From UBA4312 sp040266995 (GTDB taxonomy: Bacteria > Bacillota_I > Bacilli_A > Erysipelotrichales > Erysipelotrichaceae), in NCBI GenBank assembly GCA_040266995.1, contig JAWRHV010000039.1:116402-180401 (forward strand): a DNA stretch of 64,000 bases. The letters are read 5' to 3'. The position numbers were made by a program, and so were the translations under genes. The notes below the pieces were generated by a model that saw nothing but the letters and a program-made list of their open reading frames with translations, ran no database searches and was not told the origin of the DNA. Positions 16,747 to 24,583 of the stretch are shown here, one piece after another; position 1 is the stretch's first letter, and each line of letters begins with the position of its first letter.

Positions 16747-17829
16747 ATGAAGGAATTTTTAAAACGAAAAGATATTGAAATCTCTGCCAAACGTTATGGT
16801 ATCGATGCCCTAGGTGCTATGGCACAAGGTTTGTTTTGTTCTTTGTTGATCGGAACGATCATCAACAGTATTGGTTCTCAGTTCCATATCGGCTTTTTAA
16901 CCAATCCGGTAGCCACGATCAGCGGCATGGAATATACCGTAGGTGGTTTGGCCAGCGCTATGAGCGGTCCGGCCATGGCGACAGCCATCGGGTATGCTCT
17001 GCATTGTCCGCCACTGGTTTTGTTCTCCCTGATTACCGTCGGTTTTGCCGCTAACGCTCTAGGGGGAGCCGGAGGGCCATTATCCGTTCTGTTTATCGCC
17101 ATTATCGCATCCGAGTTCGGAAAAGCCGTATCCAAAGAAACGAAAGTAGACATCCTGGTCACACCGTTAGTTACGATCGGTGTCGGTATCTTCTTGTCCT
17201 ATCTGATTGCCCCGGCTTTAGGTGCCGCCGCATTAAAGGTAGGCGATCTGATTATGTGGGCGACGGAATTGCAGCCGTTCTTAATGGGTATCCTGGTATC
17301 GGTCCTGGTCGGTATTGCCCTGACCTTGCCAATCTCTTCGGCCGCCATCTGTGCCGCTTTAAACTTGACCGGTCTGGCCGGTGGAGCTGCCGTTGCCGGA
17401 TGTTGTGCCCAAATGGTAGGCTTTGCGGTCCAATCCTTCAAAGAGAATAAATGGGGCGGTCTGATCTCCCAGGGAATCGGAACCTCCATGTTACAGATGG
17501 GCAACATTGTCCGCAATCCGAGAATCTGGATTGCACCCATCGTCACATCGGCCATTACCGGTCCGATAGCGACCTGTATTTTCCACCTGCAAATGAATGG
17601 ACCGGCTGTTTCCAGCGGTATGGGAACATGTGGCTTAGTCGGACAGATCGGAGTTTATACAGGATGGGTCAATGATGTAGCTGCCGGAACCAAAGCTGGG
17701 ATCACCGCCATGGACTGGATTGGCCTGATTCTCATTTCTTTTGTTCTTCCAGCTATCCTTTGTCCTTTGATCAACAGCTTTGTCAAAAAACTCGGATGGG
17801 TCAAAGACGGCGATATGAAATTAGATTAA
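16747..17829 (+). CDS. PTS EIIC-like membrane permease
   Basis: A 360-residue polytopic protein (about nine or ten Gly/Ala-rich helices) of the PTS_EIIC_2 type, recognised by MSGPAMATAIGYAL, NALGGAGGPLSVLF and the C-terminal SSGMGTCGLVGQIG. No IIA or IIB domain is fused or adjacent, so sugar phosphorylation is unproven. It directly follows niaR, and its promoter overlaps a palindrome. It may be a vitamin or NAD-precursor importer rather than a sugar permease; that is inference. The frame starts at a TTG (16741), but AAAGGA spacing favours ATG 16747. Confidence 0.75.
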   Translation: MKEFLKRKDIEISAKRYGIDALGAMAQGLFCSLLIGTIINSIGSQFHIGFLTNPVATISGMEYTVGGLASAMSGPAMATAIGYALHCPPLVLFSLITVGFAANALGGAGGPLSVLFIAIIASEFGKAVSKETKVDILVTPLVTIGVGIFLSYLIAPALGAAALKVGDLIMWATELQPFLMGILVSVLVGIALTLPISSAAICAALNLTGLAGGAAVAGCCAQMVGFAVQSFKENKWGGLISQGIGTSMLQMGNIVRNPRIWIAPIVTSAITGPIATCIFHLQMNGPAVSSGMGTCGLVGQIGVYTGWVNDVAAGTKAGITAMDWIGLILISFVLPAILCPLINSFVKKLGWVKDGDMKLD

Positions 17830-17832
17830 GTA

Positions 17833-17867
17833 AATAACCTCCTGTATATACGGGAGGTTATTTTAAA
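17833..17867. terminator. Bidirectional terminator
   Basis: Ten-bp perfect stem AATAACCTCC/GGAGGTTATT, with T-rich flanks on both strands, between the convergent permease and AlkZ-related genes. Confidence 0.75.
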
Positions 17868-18535
17868 ATCTGTTCAAGTTGTTTCTTTTTTGCCTGTGGC
17901 AGAATGGTTTTCAAATGTTTCATCATACGCTGATATGACTGTTCCGGCGTTCGTTGATACATCTTTCGTATATATTCAGCTCCATACCATTGTTCCAGTG
18001 TCGCATATTCAGCCACACCCCATCCATAACGGGTCCCATCTTCTTTTGTCTCATATACAAAATCACTGATGGTTACATACCCCTGGCTTTGCAGGCGGGT
18101 GATGATCGTATCAAAACCTTTCTTTCCCCCTTTTCGATAATCCCCTAATTTCTTGAGCCGCTTGGATAAGAGAGGTCCGTATTTTTCAATCAGTTCATAA
18201 CACTCCCGGTCCCGATAAGCGCTGAGCCCGTCATTGTAACGGGCATCATAATCATACCCGTCGCGTCGATAATTAGCAAAATCCATCATCCATTGTTTAC
18301 TGATAAAAACCGCTTTATTCGCGAAAAATTTTCCATAAGCACAATGCGTATCCCTGATAAGCGGACCCTTCCATTCCCAAGGTCCAGTCTCGGTAGTAAA
18401 CCACAACGTTGGATCCACGTGCTCCTGCAGTGAAAAGCCGGGGATCCCATTGGCAAAAAACGGAAGAAAACCAGCCATCTCGATCAGATGGGCACACTCC
18501 TTTTGTGAATGGATGAGAAAATGTGTTTCAAACAT
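17858..18535 (-). CDS. AlkZ-related protein (tentative)
   Basis: A 225-residue cytoplasmic protein resembling the small proteins annotated as AlkZ-related, i.e. related to winged-helix DNA glycosylases. Recognisable features are IPGFSLQEHV, WFTTETGPWEWKGPLIRD, YGKFFANKAVFIS and NYRRDGYDYDARYNDG. The catalytic QxQ-type residues of AlkZ cannot be pointed to, so glycosylase activity is not claimed. It begins 9 nt after the stop of the DUF1848 gene, with AAGGAGGAAGT upstream, so the two form an operon. Confidence 0.55.
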   Translation of the reverse strand: MFETHFLIHSQKECAHLIEMAGFLPFFANGIPGFSLQEHVDPTLWFTTETGPWEWKGPLIRDTHCAYGKFFANKAVFISKQWMMDFANYRRDGYDYDARYNDGLSAYRDRECYELIEKYGPLLSKRLKKLGDYRKGGKKGFDTIITRLQSQGYVTISDFVYETKEDGTRYGWGVAEYATLEQWYGAEYIRKMYQRTPEQSYQRMMKHLKTILPQAKKKQLEQILK

Positions 18536-18544
18536 ACTTCCTCC

Positions 18545-19468
18545 TTAAAATAAACGCACCTGTACATCCGCCATGCTCTTGGGCTGTACTTCGATGATCG
18601 TATCCTCTTTGTGCACATGGCCTACCAGTAATGGTGAATCCGGATCGTGTCGTTTGGCATTCTGTTCCACCAGCTTCCGATCATAATTCGCGTAACAATA
18701 TAAACATCCATGTAAACACGTATTATAAGCTCCAATATCATTGCCTAATAAACACGCACAGCCTTGCCGGGCGTTGGATTGTTCGGGTTTTAAGGATTTC
18801 CCGATGGCTCGTTCCAGTACCAAACGGCTCATGCATCCTGTCGTATTCACTCCTGATCGTGCGAATGCCGGATCTTCCAAACATGTATAGATTTCTATAT
18901 CAAACTTTTTTCCGATTTCAACCAACCGTTCAGCCAAAAAGAACTGGTCCGCTTTGGATACTTCCGTTACCTGAGGAAAATTCTTTATGGTCTTCTTGTA
19001 TAGATCAATGAAACTGATAACACATTGATGCGTCGATCCCTGCAGAGTTTTTGCCATTGTTTCAAAGGCCCGCAAATGATATTCTACTGTATATTTCTCA
19101 TTGATAAGGATTGGATCATAACGCCATCCGATTCGATGGCTGCCTACCCGTTTCGATAGCTCCCGAAAGGATTGCAGGATCTCCTGCTTATGACGAACAT
19201 AAGGTTCAATATCTCTTCCATAAGGTGTTATGGTCACAAACCAGAACTGGGGAATCTCGGCAATTTCCTGCCATCTGGTCAACATCGGCTGCGGATCCTT
19301 GGTACAAAAACATAGACAATCGATCAATGAAGGCTCCAATGAATACTTTCTGATCTGATTGGGTACATAGGGATTTCGTACCATTACCATCTGTTCTTCG
19401 ATCCGTTTATAAAACCATTGACTGTAAAAAGAGGGAATGTCGGTTCGGTTTCCTGTGTTGATAATCAT
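18545..19468 (-). CDS. DUF1848 family protein
   Basis: A 307-residue DUF1848 protein. It begins MIINTGNRTDIPSFYSQWF and carries DCLCFCTKDPQPML, the family hallmark. The C-terminal third has many Cys, including CLHGCLYCYANYD (C-x3-C-x2-C), reminiscent of an iron-sulfur site in radical-SAM-like proteins, although the motif is C-terminal rather than N-terminal. Role unknown; operon partner is the AlkZ-related gene. TATAAT lies 6 nt before ATG without a ribosome site, and TTGTAG is at a 17-nt spacing, so the transcript is probably leaderless. Confidence 0.85.
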   Translation of the reverse strand: MIINTGNRTDIPSFYSQWFYKRIEEQMVMVRNPYVPNQIRKYSLEPSLIDCLCFCTKDPQPMLTRWQEIAEIPQFWFVTITPYGRDIEPYVRHKQEILQSFRELSKRVGSHRIGWRYDPILINEKYTVEYHLRAFETMAKTLQGSTHQCVISFIDLYKKTIKNFPQVTEVSKADQFFLAERLVEIGKKFDIEIYTCLEDPAFARSGVNTTGCMSRLVLERAIGKSLKPEQSNARQGCACLLGNDIGAYNTCLHGCLYCYANYDRKLVEQNAKRHDPDSPLLVGHVHKEDTIIEVQPKSMADVQVRLF

Positions 19469-19474
19469 ATCTTT

Positions 19475-19503
19475 ATTATACGAAAAGAAGCGACATCCTA
19501 CAA
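19475..19503 (-). promoter_or_regulatory. Promoter of DUF1848 gene, leaderless-type
   Basis: On the minus strand TTGTAG (19503-19498), 17 nt, TATAAT (19480-19475), then 6 nt to ATG 19468. The promoter is embedded in the DUF554 terminator hairpin. Confidence 0.6.
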
Positions 19504-19514
19504 AGATGCCGCTT
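19480..19514 (-). terminator. Terminator after DUF554 gene
   Basis: Minus-strand stem AAGCGGCATC/GATGTCGCTT (one G-U pair) followed by CTTTTCG. It overlaps the -35 element of the next gene. Confidence 0.65.
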
Positions 19515-19515
19515 T

Positions 19516-20229
19516 TTAAAAAGGTAAAAAGGCTGCTGCTACCGCCATCACAATGGCCGGTAATATATTGGCAACGCGAATGGTCTTTCCAAATACCAGA
19601 TTAATTCCCACACAGAAGATCAGAATGGATCCGACCGTGGACAAATTGGATAAGGCCATCGGATTCATGATGGGTTTAAGCACCTGGGCCAATAAGGTCA
19701 TACCCCCTTGAAACAGAAAGACAGGTATAGCCGAAAACAGACATCCCTTGCCAAGGGAACAAGATAACATCATCACAATGATAAAATCCAGCACCGCCTT
19801 GGTAAACAAGGTTGAATAATCCCCCAACAAACCAGCCTGGATAGAACCGACCACCGCCATGGCGCCGATACAGACCGTAATCGATGTCGTCACAAACCCT
19901 TCAATGAACAAATTGTCCTTTCCGTTGCCGCTTTTGATCTTCAACCATGCCCCGAAGCGTTCAAACCAGCCTTCAATATCGATCCACTCGCCCAGTAACG
20001 TTCCTATACAGATACACCCGATGATCAACATGGATCCGCCGCTGACAAGATTTCTTCCATCGACAGACAACATGCCTTCCAAGGCACCGGCTGCCCCGAT
20101 AAAAATGACACAGACCCCACACGCTTTGATCAGACCGTCTTGAATGGGCTCTGTTAACAGCTTTCCAAACAGAAATCCACAAAAGCCTCCGACGACAATG
20201 GCCAGGGCATTGACGATGGTCGCTAACAT
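19516..20229 (-). CDS. DUF554 family membrane protein
   Basis: A 237-residue inner-membrane protein with six or seven helices. The DUF554 pattern is clear: NALAIVVGGFCGFLFGK at the N-terminus, GSMLIIGCICIGTLLGEWIDIE in the middle (listed as IGTLLGEWIDIE) and the segment FVTTSITVCIGAMAVVGSI. A transport role is often suggested for the family but not proven. It overlaps the preceding GNAT gene by 7 nt and follows an aminotransferase, so the three genes are one unit. Confidence 0.9.
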   Translation of the reverse strand: MLATIVNALAIVVGGFCGFLFGKLLTEPIQDGLIKACGVCVIFIGAAGALEGMLSVDGRNLVSGGSMLIIGCICIGTLLGEWIDIEGWFERFGAWLKIKSGNGKDNLFIEGFVTTSITVCIGAMAVVGSIQAGLLGDYSTLFTKAVLDFIIVMMLSCSLGKGCLFSAIPVFLFQGGMTLLAQVLKPIMNPMALSNLSTVGSILIFCVGINLVFGKTIRVANILPAIVMAVAAAFLPF

Positions 20230-20717
20230 AGGTTCTCCAACGAAATATAGTGTGGAATGATATCTTCGTAGACACCTTCTTTATTCCGAAAGCCGTTTTT
20301 GATAACACCCAGCTGAATAAAGCCGAGTTTCTTATATAAGTGCAATGCCGATTGGTTGGAAGCGACCACCGCATTGAACTGCAGGATGGTAAAGCCGGCT
20401 TTTTTTGCCTGCCTCATGCAGTCCTTGACAAGCGCTTCACCGATCCGTTTGCCTCTTTTGTTTCGATCGACCGCATAGCTGGCATTGCAGATATGACCAC
20501 AGCGTCCGACATTGTTGGGATGCAGAATATAGACCCCGACGACTTCGTTTCCATCCTTTGCCACACCTGTATAGGTTTGTGCGTCAAAGAATGCCTGACC
20601 GCTGATTTCATCCAGACAATCTTCCTGTGGAAAGGCTTTTCCCTCTTCTACCACCTGGTTCCAGATCCGAACCGCTTCCTTCAACGTATCCTTTGTACAT
20701 TTTTCCAGAGAAATCAT
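20223..20717 (-). CDS. GNAT family N-acetyltransferase
   Basis: A 164-residue GNAT protein transferring an acyl group from acetyl-CoA. The acetyl-CoA pyrophosphate loop is NKRGKRIGEALV near residue 88, preceded by the CNASYAVD strand and followed by FNAVVASNQSALHLYKKLGF, split as FNAVVASNQSA and LYKKLGF. Substrate unknown. Its ATG overlaps the stop of the aminotransferase gene (ATGA), and its own stop overlaps the DUF554 gene, so translation is coupled. Confidence 0.9.
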   Translation of the reverse strand: MISLEKCTKDTLKEAVRIWNQVVEEGKAFPQEDCLDEISGQAFFDAQTYTGVAKDGNEVVGVYILHPNNVGRCGHICNASYAVDRNKRGKRIGEALVKDCMRQAKKAGFTILQFNAVVASNQSALHLYKKLGFIQLGVIKNGFRNKEGVYEDIIPHYISLENLC

Positions 20718-21895
20718 TTTCCTTCCTCCTCAAACAAGCCCGATGCCTGAATGCGACGGGCTGCTTCCCGGATCTGCTCGACATCCTGTACCAACGCAAA
20801 ACGGACATAGCGCATGCCGTACTGTCCAAAGGATTCCCCCGGTGTAACAACAACGCCGGTTTTCTTCAAAAGGTCTTTTACGAAGGCGTTGGAGGATGTA
20901 TAGCTCTTTGGAATCGGTGCCCACGCAAACATGGTCGCCGGGCTTGGTTCAATGATCCATCCCGCTTTTTGAAAGGCTGAGCTTAACACATCTCTTCGGT
21001 CCTTGTAGGCCTTGCGGGTCGCTGGTATAGTGTCCATACAATGACGCAGAGCTTCAATACCACCTCTTTGCACCGGCAGGAAGATGCCGTAATCCATGTT
21101 GGATTTCAACATCCGGTACGCACTGATCATCTCTTTATTCCCGACACAGACCCCGATCCGTGCCCCGGCTAGCCCGAACGTCTTGGATAAGGAATTCATT
21201 TCCACGCCAATTTCCATAGCTCCCGGATAGGAAAGAAAGCTGCGTCCCTGGCTTCCGTCAAAGATCAGTTCACTGTAGGCATTATCATGAATGACCATGA
21301 TATCGTATCGCTTCGCAAACGCAATCAGCTTTTCATAAAACCAGTCTGGTGCCGTGGCACACGTTGGATTGTTCGGGTAGGATACCACCATCAGTTTTGC
21401 TTTTTTGGCTGTTTCCTCATCGATTTCATCCAACTGGATCAGATAATCGTTTTCTTCTTTCAGCGGCATATAGGCCACATCCGCCCCGGCAATCTTCGGT
21501 CCGTCCTGAAAGACAGGATAACAAGGATCCGGTACCAGCACGAGATCATCGGGATCACATAAAGCCAGACAGATCGTGCTCAAGGCTTCCTGGGTTCCGG
21601 ACATACAGACAATCTGATCCGGATCCAGGGATACATCGTATCGATTTTGATACCAATCCTGGACCGCTTCCAACAGTTCCGGCAGTTCAGTAATCGCATA
21701 TTTAAAGTTTTCCGGAACATCCATCGCTTCCTTCATCGCCCGAACGATCGGTGCCGCCGGCGGGATGTTCGGTGATCCGATGGAAAAGTCAATGGGTTCC
21801 TTTCCTGTTTCTTCCATATAAGCCAGTTTCATGGCTTTTAATTCCGTAAAGATGGATGTCCCAAAGGCATCCATTCGTTTTGAAAATGATTTCAT
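20714..21895 (-). CDS. Class I/II PLP-dependent aminotransferase
   Basis: A 393-residue fold-type I aminotransferase of the aspartate aminotransferase superfamily. It has YPNNPTCATA for PLP ring contact, HDNAYSELIFDG, and SLSKTFGLAGARIG with the Schiff-base Lys. The C-terminal Arg lies in GMRYVRFALV. The N-terminal IDFSIGSPNIPPAAPIV is like LL-diaminopimelate aminotransferase/DapL-related or alanine aminotransferase groups. Substrate cannot be fixed from sequence alone. GAGGAG precedes the ATG. First gene of the aminotransferase-GNAT-DUF554 operon. Confidence 0.88.
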   Translation of the reverse strand: MKSFSKRMDAFGTSIFTELKAMKLAYMEETGKEPIDFSIGSPNIPPAAPIVRAMKEAMDVPENFKYAITELPELLEAVQDWYQNRYDVSLDPDQIVCMSGTQEALSTICLALCDPDDLVLVPDPCYPVFQDGPKIAGADVAYMPLKEENDYLIQLDEIDEETAKKAKLMVVSYPNNPTCATAPDWFYEKLIAFAKRYDIMVIHDNAYSELIFDGSQGRSFLSYPGAMEIGVEMNSLSKTFGLAGARIGVCVGNKEMISAYRMLKSNMDYGIFLPVQRGGIEALRHCMDTIPATRKAYKDRRDVLSSAFQKAGWIIEPSPATMFAWAPIPKSYTSSNAFVKDLLKKTGVVVTPGESFGQYGMRYVRFALVQDVEQIREAARRIQASGLFEEEGK

Positions 21896-22036
21896 GGTCT
21901 TCTCTCCTCAATGGTCTTATTTTAGCACTTTTTTACGACTTCTATGGAGTCTATTCTAAAGATTTTCCATCCGTATTATTTCCGGGATTATGTAAAGGCT
22001 ATCAGATAAAAAGTTATAACATTTTTTCAAATCCTC

Positions 22037-22064
22037 TTTACATCTCTTTTAAAACGACTAAAAT
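22037..22064 (+). promoter_or_regulatory. Promoter of the 43-aa gene
   Basis: TTTACA at 22037-22042, 16 nt, TAAAAT at 22059-22064, about 40 nt before ATG 22104. Confidence 0.5.
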
Positions 22065-22103
22065 ACATTCTTGTAACCTGAAAAGGTACAAGGAGGAAAT
22101 CAC

Positions 22104-22235
22104 ATGTTCAAAACATTCAAACAATTCGCTCAATATACAGAAAATACGTTCTTTCACGGAAACAATGAATCCGATCAGGGATACCCAACCATCGATTCTT
22201 ATATTGACGCAATCATCGATACATTGTATGCATAA
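22104..22235 (+). CDS. Small 43-aa protein, unrecognised
   Basis: A 43-codon ORF starting MFKTFKQFAQYTENTF and ending IIDTLYA. It has an excellent ribosome site (AAGGAGG, 7 nt before ATG), a plausible promoter upstream and a strong terminator starting 7 nt after the stop. The product is amphipathic, without signal peptide or Cys: a basic, aromatic N-terminal helix, a polar middle (HGNNESDQG) and an acidic C-terminus (IDSYIDAIIDT). No family is recognised. The complete self-standing transcription unit argues that it is real. Confidence 0.65.
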   Translation: MFKTFKQFAQYTENTFFHGNNESDQGYPTIDSYIDAIIDTLYA

Positions 22236-22241
22236 GCGTAT

Positions 22242-22268
22242 GGGCAGATCTCTTCTGTCCTTTTTTTT
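22242..22268 (+). terminator. Terminator of the 43-aa gene
   Basis: Seven-bp stem GGGCAGA/TCTGTCC (one G-U) with a TCTCT loop, followed by eight T residues. Confidence 0.85.
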
Positions 22269-22356
22269 ATATCCACATACCGCTTTTTTCGAATATTGTG
22301 CTTTTTGAATCAAATGGGTTAGAATAAGAACAGAACTATCGTAAGCGAGGTATATC

Positions 22357-23268
22357 ATGAAAACTAATTTCACATATCCGTCCATGGACGGAAAGACAGA
22401 AATCCATGCGATCGAATGGAAGACAGATCAAGTCAAAGCGGTTCTGCAGATCAGCCACGGTATGATCGAGTTTATTGACCGCTATGACCGTTTTGCCAAT
22501 GTGCTGACCCAACACGGCTTTGTGGTGGTCGGCAATGATCATCTAGGCCATGGATCTTCGGTTACCGATGACAGTCAGTTAGGCGAACTGGTTTCCAATG
22601 AATGTGTCATTGAAGACATTCACCAGCTGCATACACTGACCCAGAAGAAGTATTCGGATGTTCCTTATTTCTTATTAGGCCATTCCATGGGTTCTTTTTT
22701 AGCCCGTCAGTATATCGAACAATACGGATATACATTAAACGGAGCCATTATTATGGGAACCGGTTATCAGGATCCGGCTACTTTAGCGGCCGGTAAAGCC
22801 CTCAGCACAATGATCGGTAAAACCAAAGGCTGGGATCACCGCAGTGATTTACTGGCCAATATGGCCTTAGGTGCCTATAATAAAGCCTTCGAACCTGCCC
22901 GGACCAAAAATGACTGGCTGACCAGGGATGAAGCGATTGTAGATCTGTACAATGCCAACCCGCTGAATAATTTTATGTTTACTGCCAATTCCTACCTACA
23001 GCTATTCCGCAGCATCGAGGATTGTGAAAAGCCGGAACATATCGCATTGATCCCAAAGGATCTGCCGATCTTGTTGGTATCCGGTGCCATGGATCCGGTC
23101 GGTAATTTCGGGAAAGACGTTCTGCAAGTCTATCATTCCTATCAAAAAGCAGGCCTGGAACATGTCAGCTGCAAGCTCTATGAAAACTGTCGGCATGAAA
23201 TTTTAAATGAGCTGAATCATGCACAGGTGGATCAGGATATCATCGACTGGTTGGAATCATGCATGTAA
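22357..23268 (+). CDS. Alpha/beta hydrolase, monoacylglycerol lipase-like
   Basis: A 303-residue serine hydrolase of the Hydrolase_4 type. It shows QISHGMIEFIDRYDRF near residue 35, the nucleophile elbow GHSMGSFLAR, Asp in SGAMDPVGNFG and His in CRHEILNE. This set resembles bacterial monoacylglycerol lipases and lysophospholipases. The C-terminus overlaps the DUF434 gene by 10 nt. GAGGT precedes ATG. Likely cytoplasmic lipid-ester turnover, substrate unproven. Confidence 0.88.
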   Translation: MKTNFTYPSMDGKTEIHAIEWKTDQVKAVLQISHGMIEFIDRYDRFANVLTQHGFVVVGNDHLGHGSSVTDDSQLGELVSNECVIEDIHQLHTLTQKKYSDVPYFLLGHSMGSFLARQYIEQYGYTLNGAIIMGTGYQDPATLAAGKALSTMIGKTKGWDHRSDLLANMALGAYNKAFEPARTKNDWLTRDEAIVDLYNANPLNNFMFTANSYLQLFRSIEDCEKPEHIALIPKDLPILLVSGAMDPVGNFGKDVLQVYHSYQKAGLEHVSCKLYENCRHEILNELNHAQVDQDIIDWLESCM

Positions 23269-23951
23269 AACGAGGGTCGGATCCTAACGATCCTCGTGCT
23301 TTTCATTCCAGCCAGATTCCTCTATTGAAAAAAGCCTGTGCCGAGCTTTGTTTCCTGTTGGACCATGACTATCCGATCAAACCATCCGTCACCTTTATTG
23401 GCAACCGATATTTGTTTTCAAACCGACAGCGCCTGGCACTGATGCGTGTTGCAGCTTCTACATATCAGATCCAAAAACGTAAACAAAAAGAAGTGTTAGA
23501 CATCAAAGGAAAGACACTGTTTGTCGATGGGTTCAACACCATCATCACACTGGAAATAGCGTACTGTCATTCTTTGTTGCTGACAGGCATGGATGGAACG
23601 ATCCGAGATCTGGCCGGACTACACGGAACCTACCGGATCATTGAGGAAACCACACAAGCCATTGACTGTTTATATCAAACATGTCAGAATCACGATGTTG
23701 CCGGCTTACATATTTATCTAGATGCACCGGTTTCCAATTCCGGACGTTTAAAAACCAAGCTGCTGGACATGGCGCAAGCCAGTCCTTTGGACATAGAAGT
23801 AGATCTGGTTGATGATGCCGATCATTATCTGGAGACAAAAGACAATGTGGTAACCAGCGATGCCATCATTCTGGACCGGTGTAACAGCTGGGTCAATCTG
23901 GTCAAAGCTTGTATAGAACCGCTGCATCCCAAGATCATCACAATCTTTTAG
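23259..23951 (+). CDS. DUF434 domain protein
   Basis: A 230-residue protein of the DUF434 family. The N-terminal domain has the pattern RGSDPNDPRAF, then ALMRVAAST after SNRQRL. The C-terminal half (FVDGFNTIITLE, LHIYLDAPVSNSG, VTSDAIILDRC) resembles the DUF5616/PIN-like fold with spaced Asp residues that could bind a metal. Function unknown, possibly a nuclease by fold. Translation is coupled to the hydrolase by a 10-nt overlap and the flavin reductase follows 13 nt later. Confidence 0.8.
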   Translation: MHVKRGSDPNDPRAFHSSQIPLLKKACAELCFLLDHDYPIKPSVTFIGNRYLFSNRQRLALMRVAASTYQIQKRKQKEVLDIKGKTLFVDGFNTIITLEIAYCHSLLLTGMDGTIRDLAGLHGTYRIIEETTQAIDCLYQTCQNHDVAGLHIYLDAPVSNSGRLKTKLLDMAQASPLDIEVDLVDDADHYLETKDNVVTSDAIILDRCNSWVNLVKACIEPLHPKIITIF

Positions 23952-23964
23952 AAGGAGAATCACT

Positions 23965-24567
23965 ATGACACGACAATACTGGAGAGCTTCCAATTTATTG
24001 AACCCCGTACCGGCTGTATTGATCAGCTGTGCCGATGAAAATGGGAAACCCAATGTGATGACAGCTGCCTGGGCAGGAACTATCTGTTCTGATCCTGTTA
24101 TGGTTTCTGTATCTATTCGGAAACAACGTTATTCGCATGACATCATTGCCCGTACCGGAGAGTTTGTGATGAATCTTTCGACAAAAAAGCTCGCGAAAGT
24201 CACGGATTTTGTCGGGGTACGTTCCGGACGTGATATCGATAAATTTGCCCTGGAAGGCGAGATGAAATTAACACCGTACCCCTCCCGCTTTGTCAAAGCA
24301 CCGGGCATTGAAGAAAGCCCGGTCTCCCTGGAATGTAAAGTTGTACAAGTCCTGGAACTAGGAACCCATGATATGTTTATTGCCAAAGTACTCAGCACCA
24401 ATGTCGATGATACCTATCTGGATGAAAACGGAAAACTGGATCTGAAAAAAGCCGAACTGATTGCCTATAATCATGGGGAATACTATGAATTAGGAAAGCT
24501 GTTAGGAACCTTTGGGTATTCCGTACGAAAAAAGAAGAAGAAAAAAAGAAAGAAGCAGACTTTTTAA
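23965..24567 (+). CDS. Flavin reductase family protein
   Basis: A 200-residue FMN-binding split-barrel protein related to the one at 71-607. It shows NPVPAVLISCADENGKPN, TAAWAGTICSDPVMVSVSI (listed as TAAWAGTICSDP), then FVMNLSTKKLAKVTDF and GVRSGRDIDKFA. Members reduce flavins or carry FMN in small redox enzymes. The last 14 residues are nearly all Lys/Arg from an A-rich run, a basic tail not expected in the family. AGAAGGAG precedes ATG. Third gene of the hydrolase-DUF434 unit. Confidence 0.88.
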   Translation: MTRQYWRASNLLNPVPAVLISCADENGKPNVMTAAWAGTICSDPVMVSVSIRKQRYSHDIIARTGEFVMNLSTKKLAKVTDFVGVRSGRDIDKFALEGEMKLTPYPSRFVKAPGIEESPVSLECKVVQVLELGTHDMFIAKVLSTNVDDTYLDENGKLDLKKAELIAYNHGEYYELGKLLGTFGYSVRKKKKKKRKKQTF

Positions 24568-24583
24568 AATCTGCTTCTATTTT
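24551..24583. terminator. Bidirectional terminator
   Basis: Nine-bp stem AGAAGCAGA/TCTGCTTCT at 24551-24559/24570-24578, loop containing the flavin reductase stop codon, with T-rich flanks. Shared with the convergent buk gene. Confidence 0.7.

Noticed and set aside
24530..24567. Frameshift at the Lys-rich end of the flavin reductase
   Set aside because: The A-rich tract could suggest an indel, but the frame closes normally at a terminator and both frames give only a few extra residues, so there is no evidence of damage.
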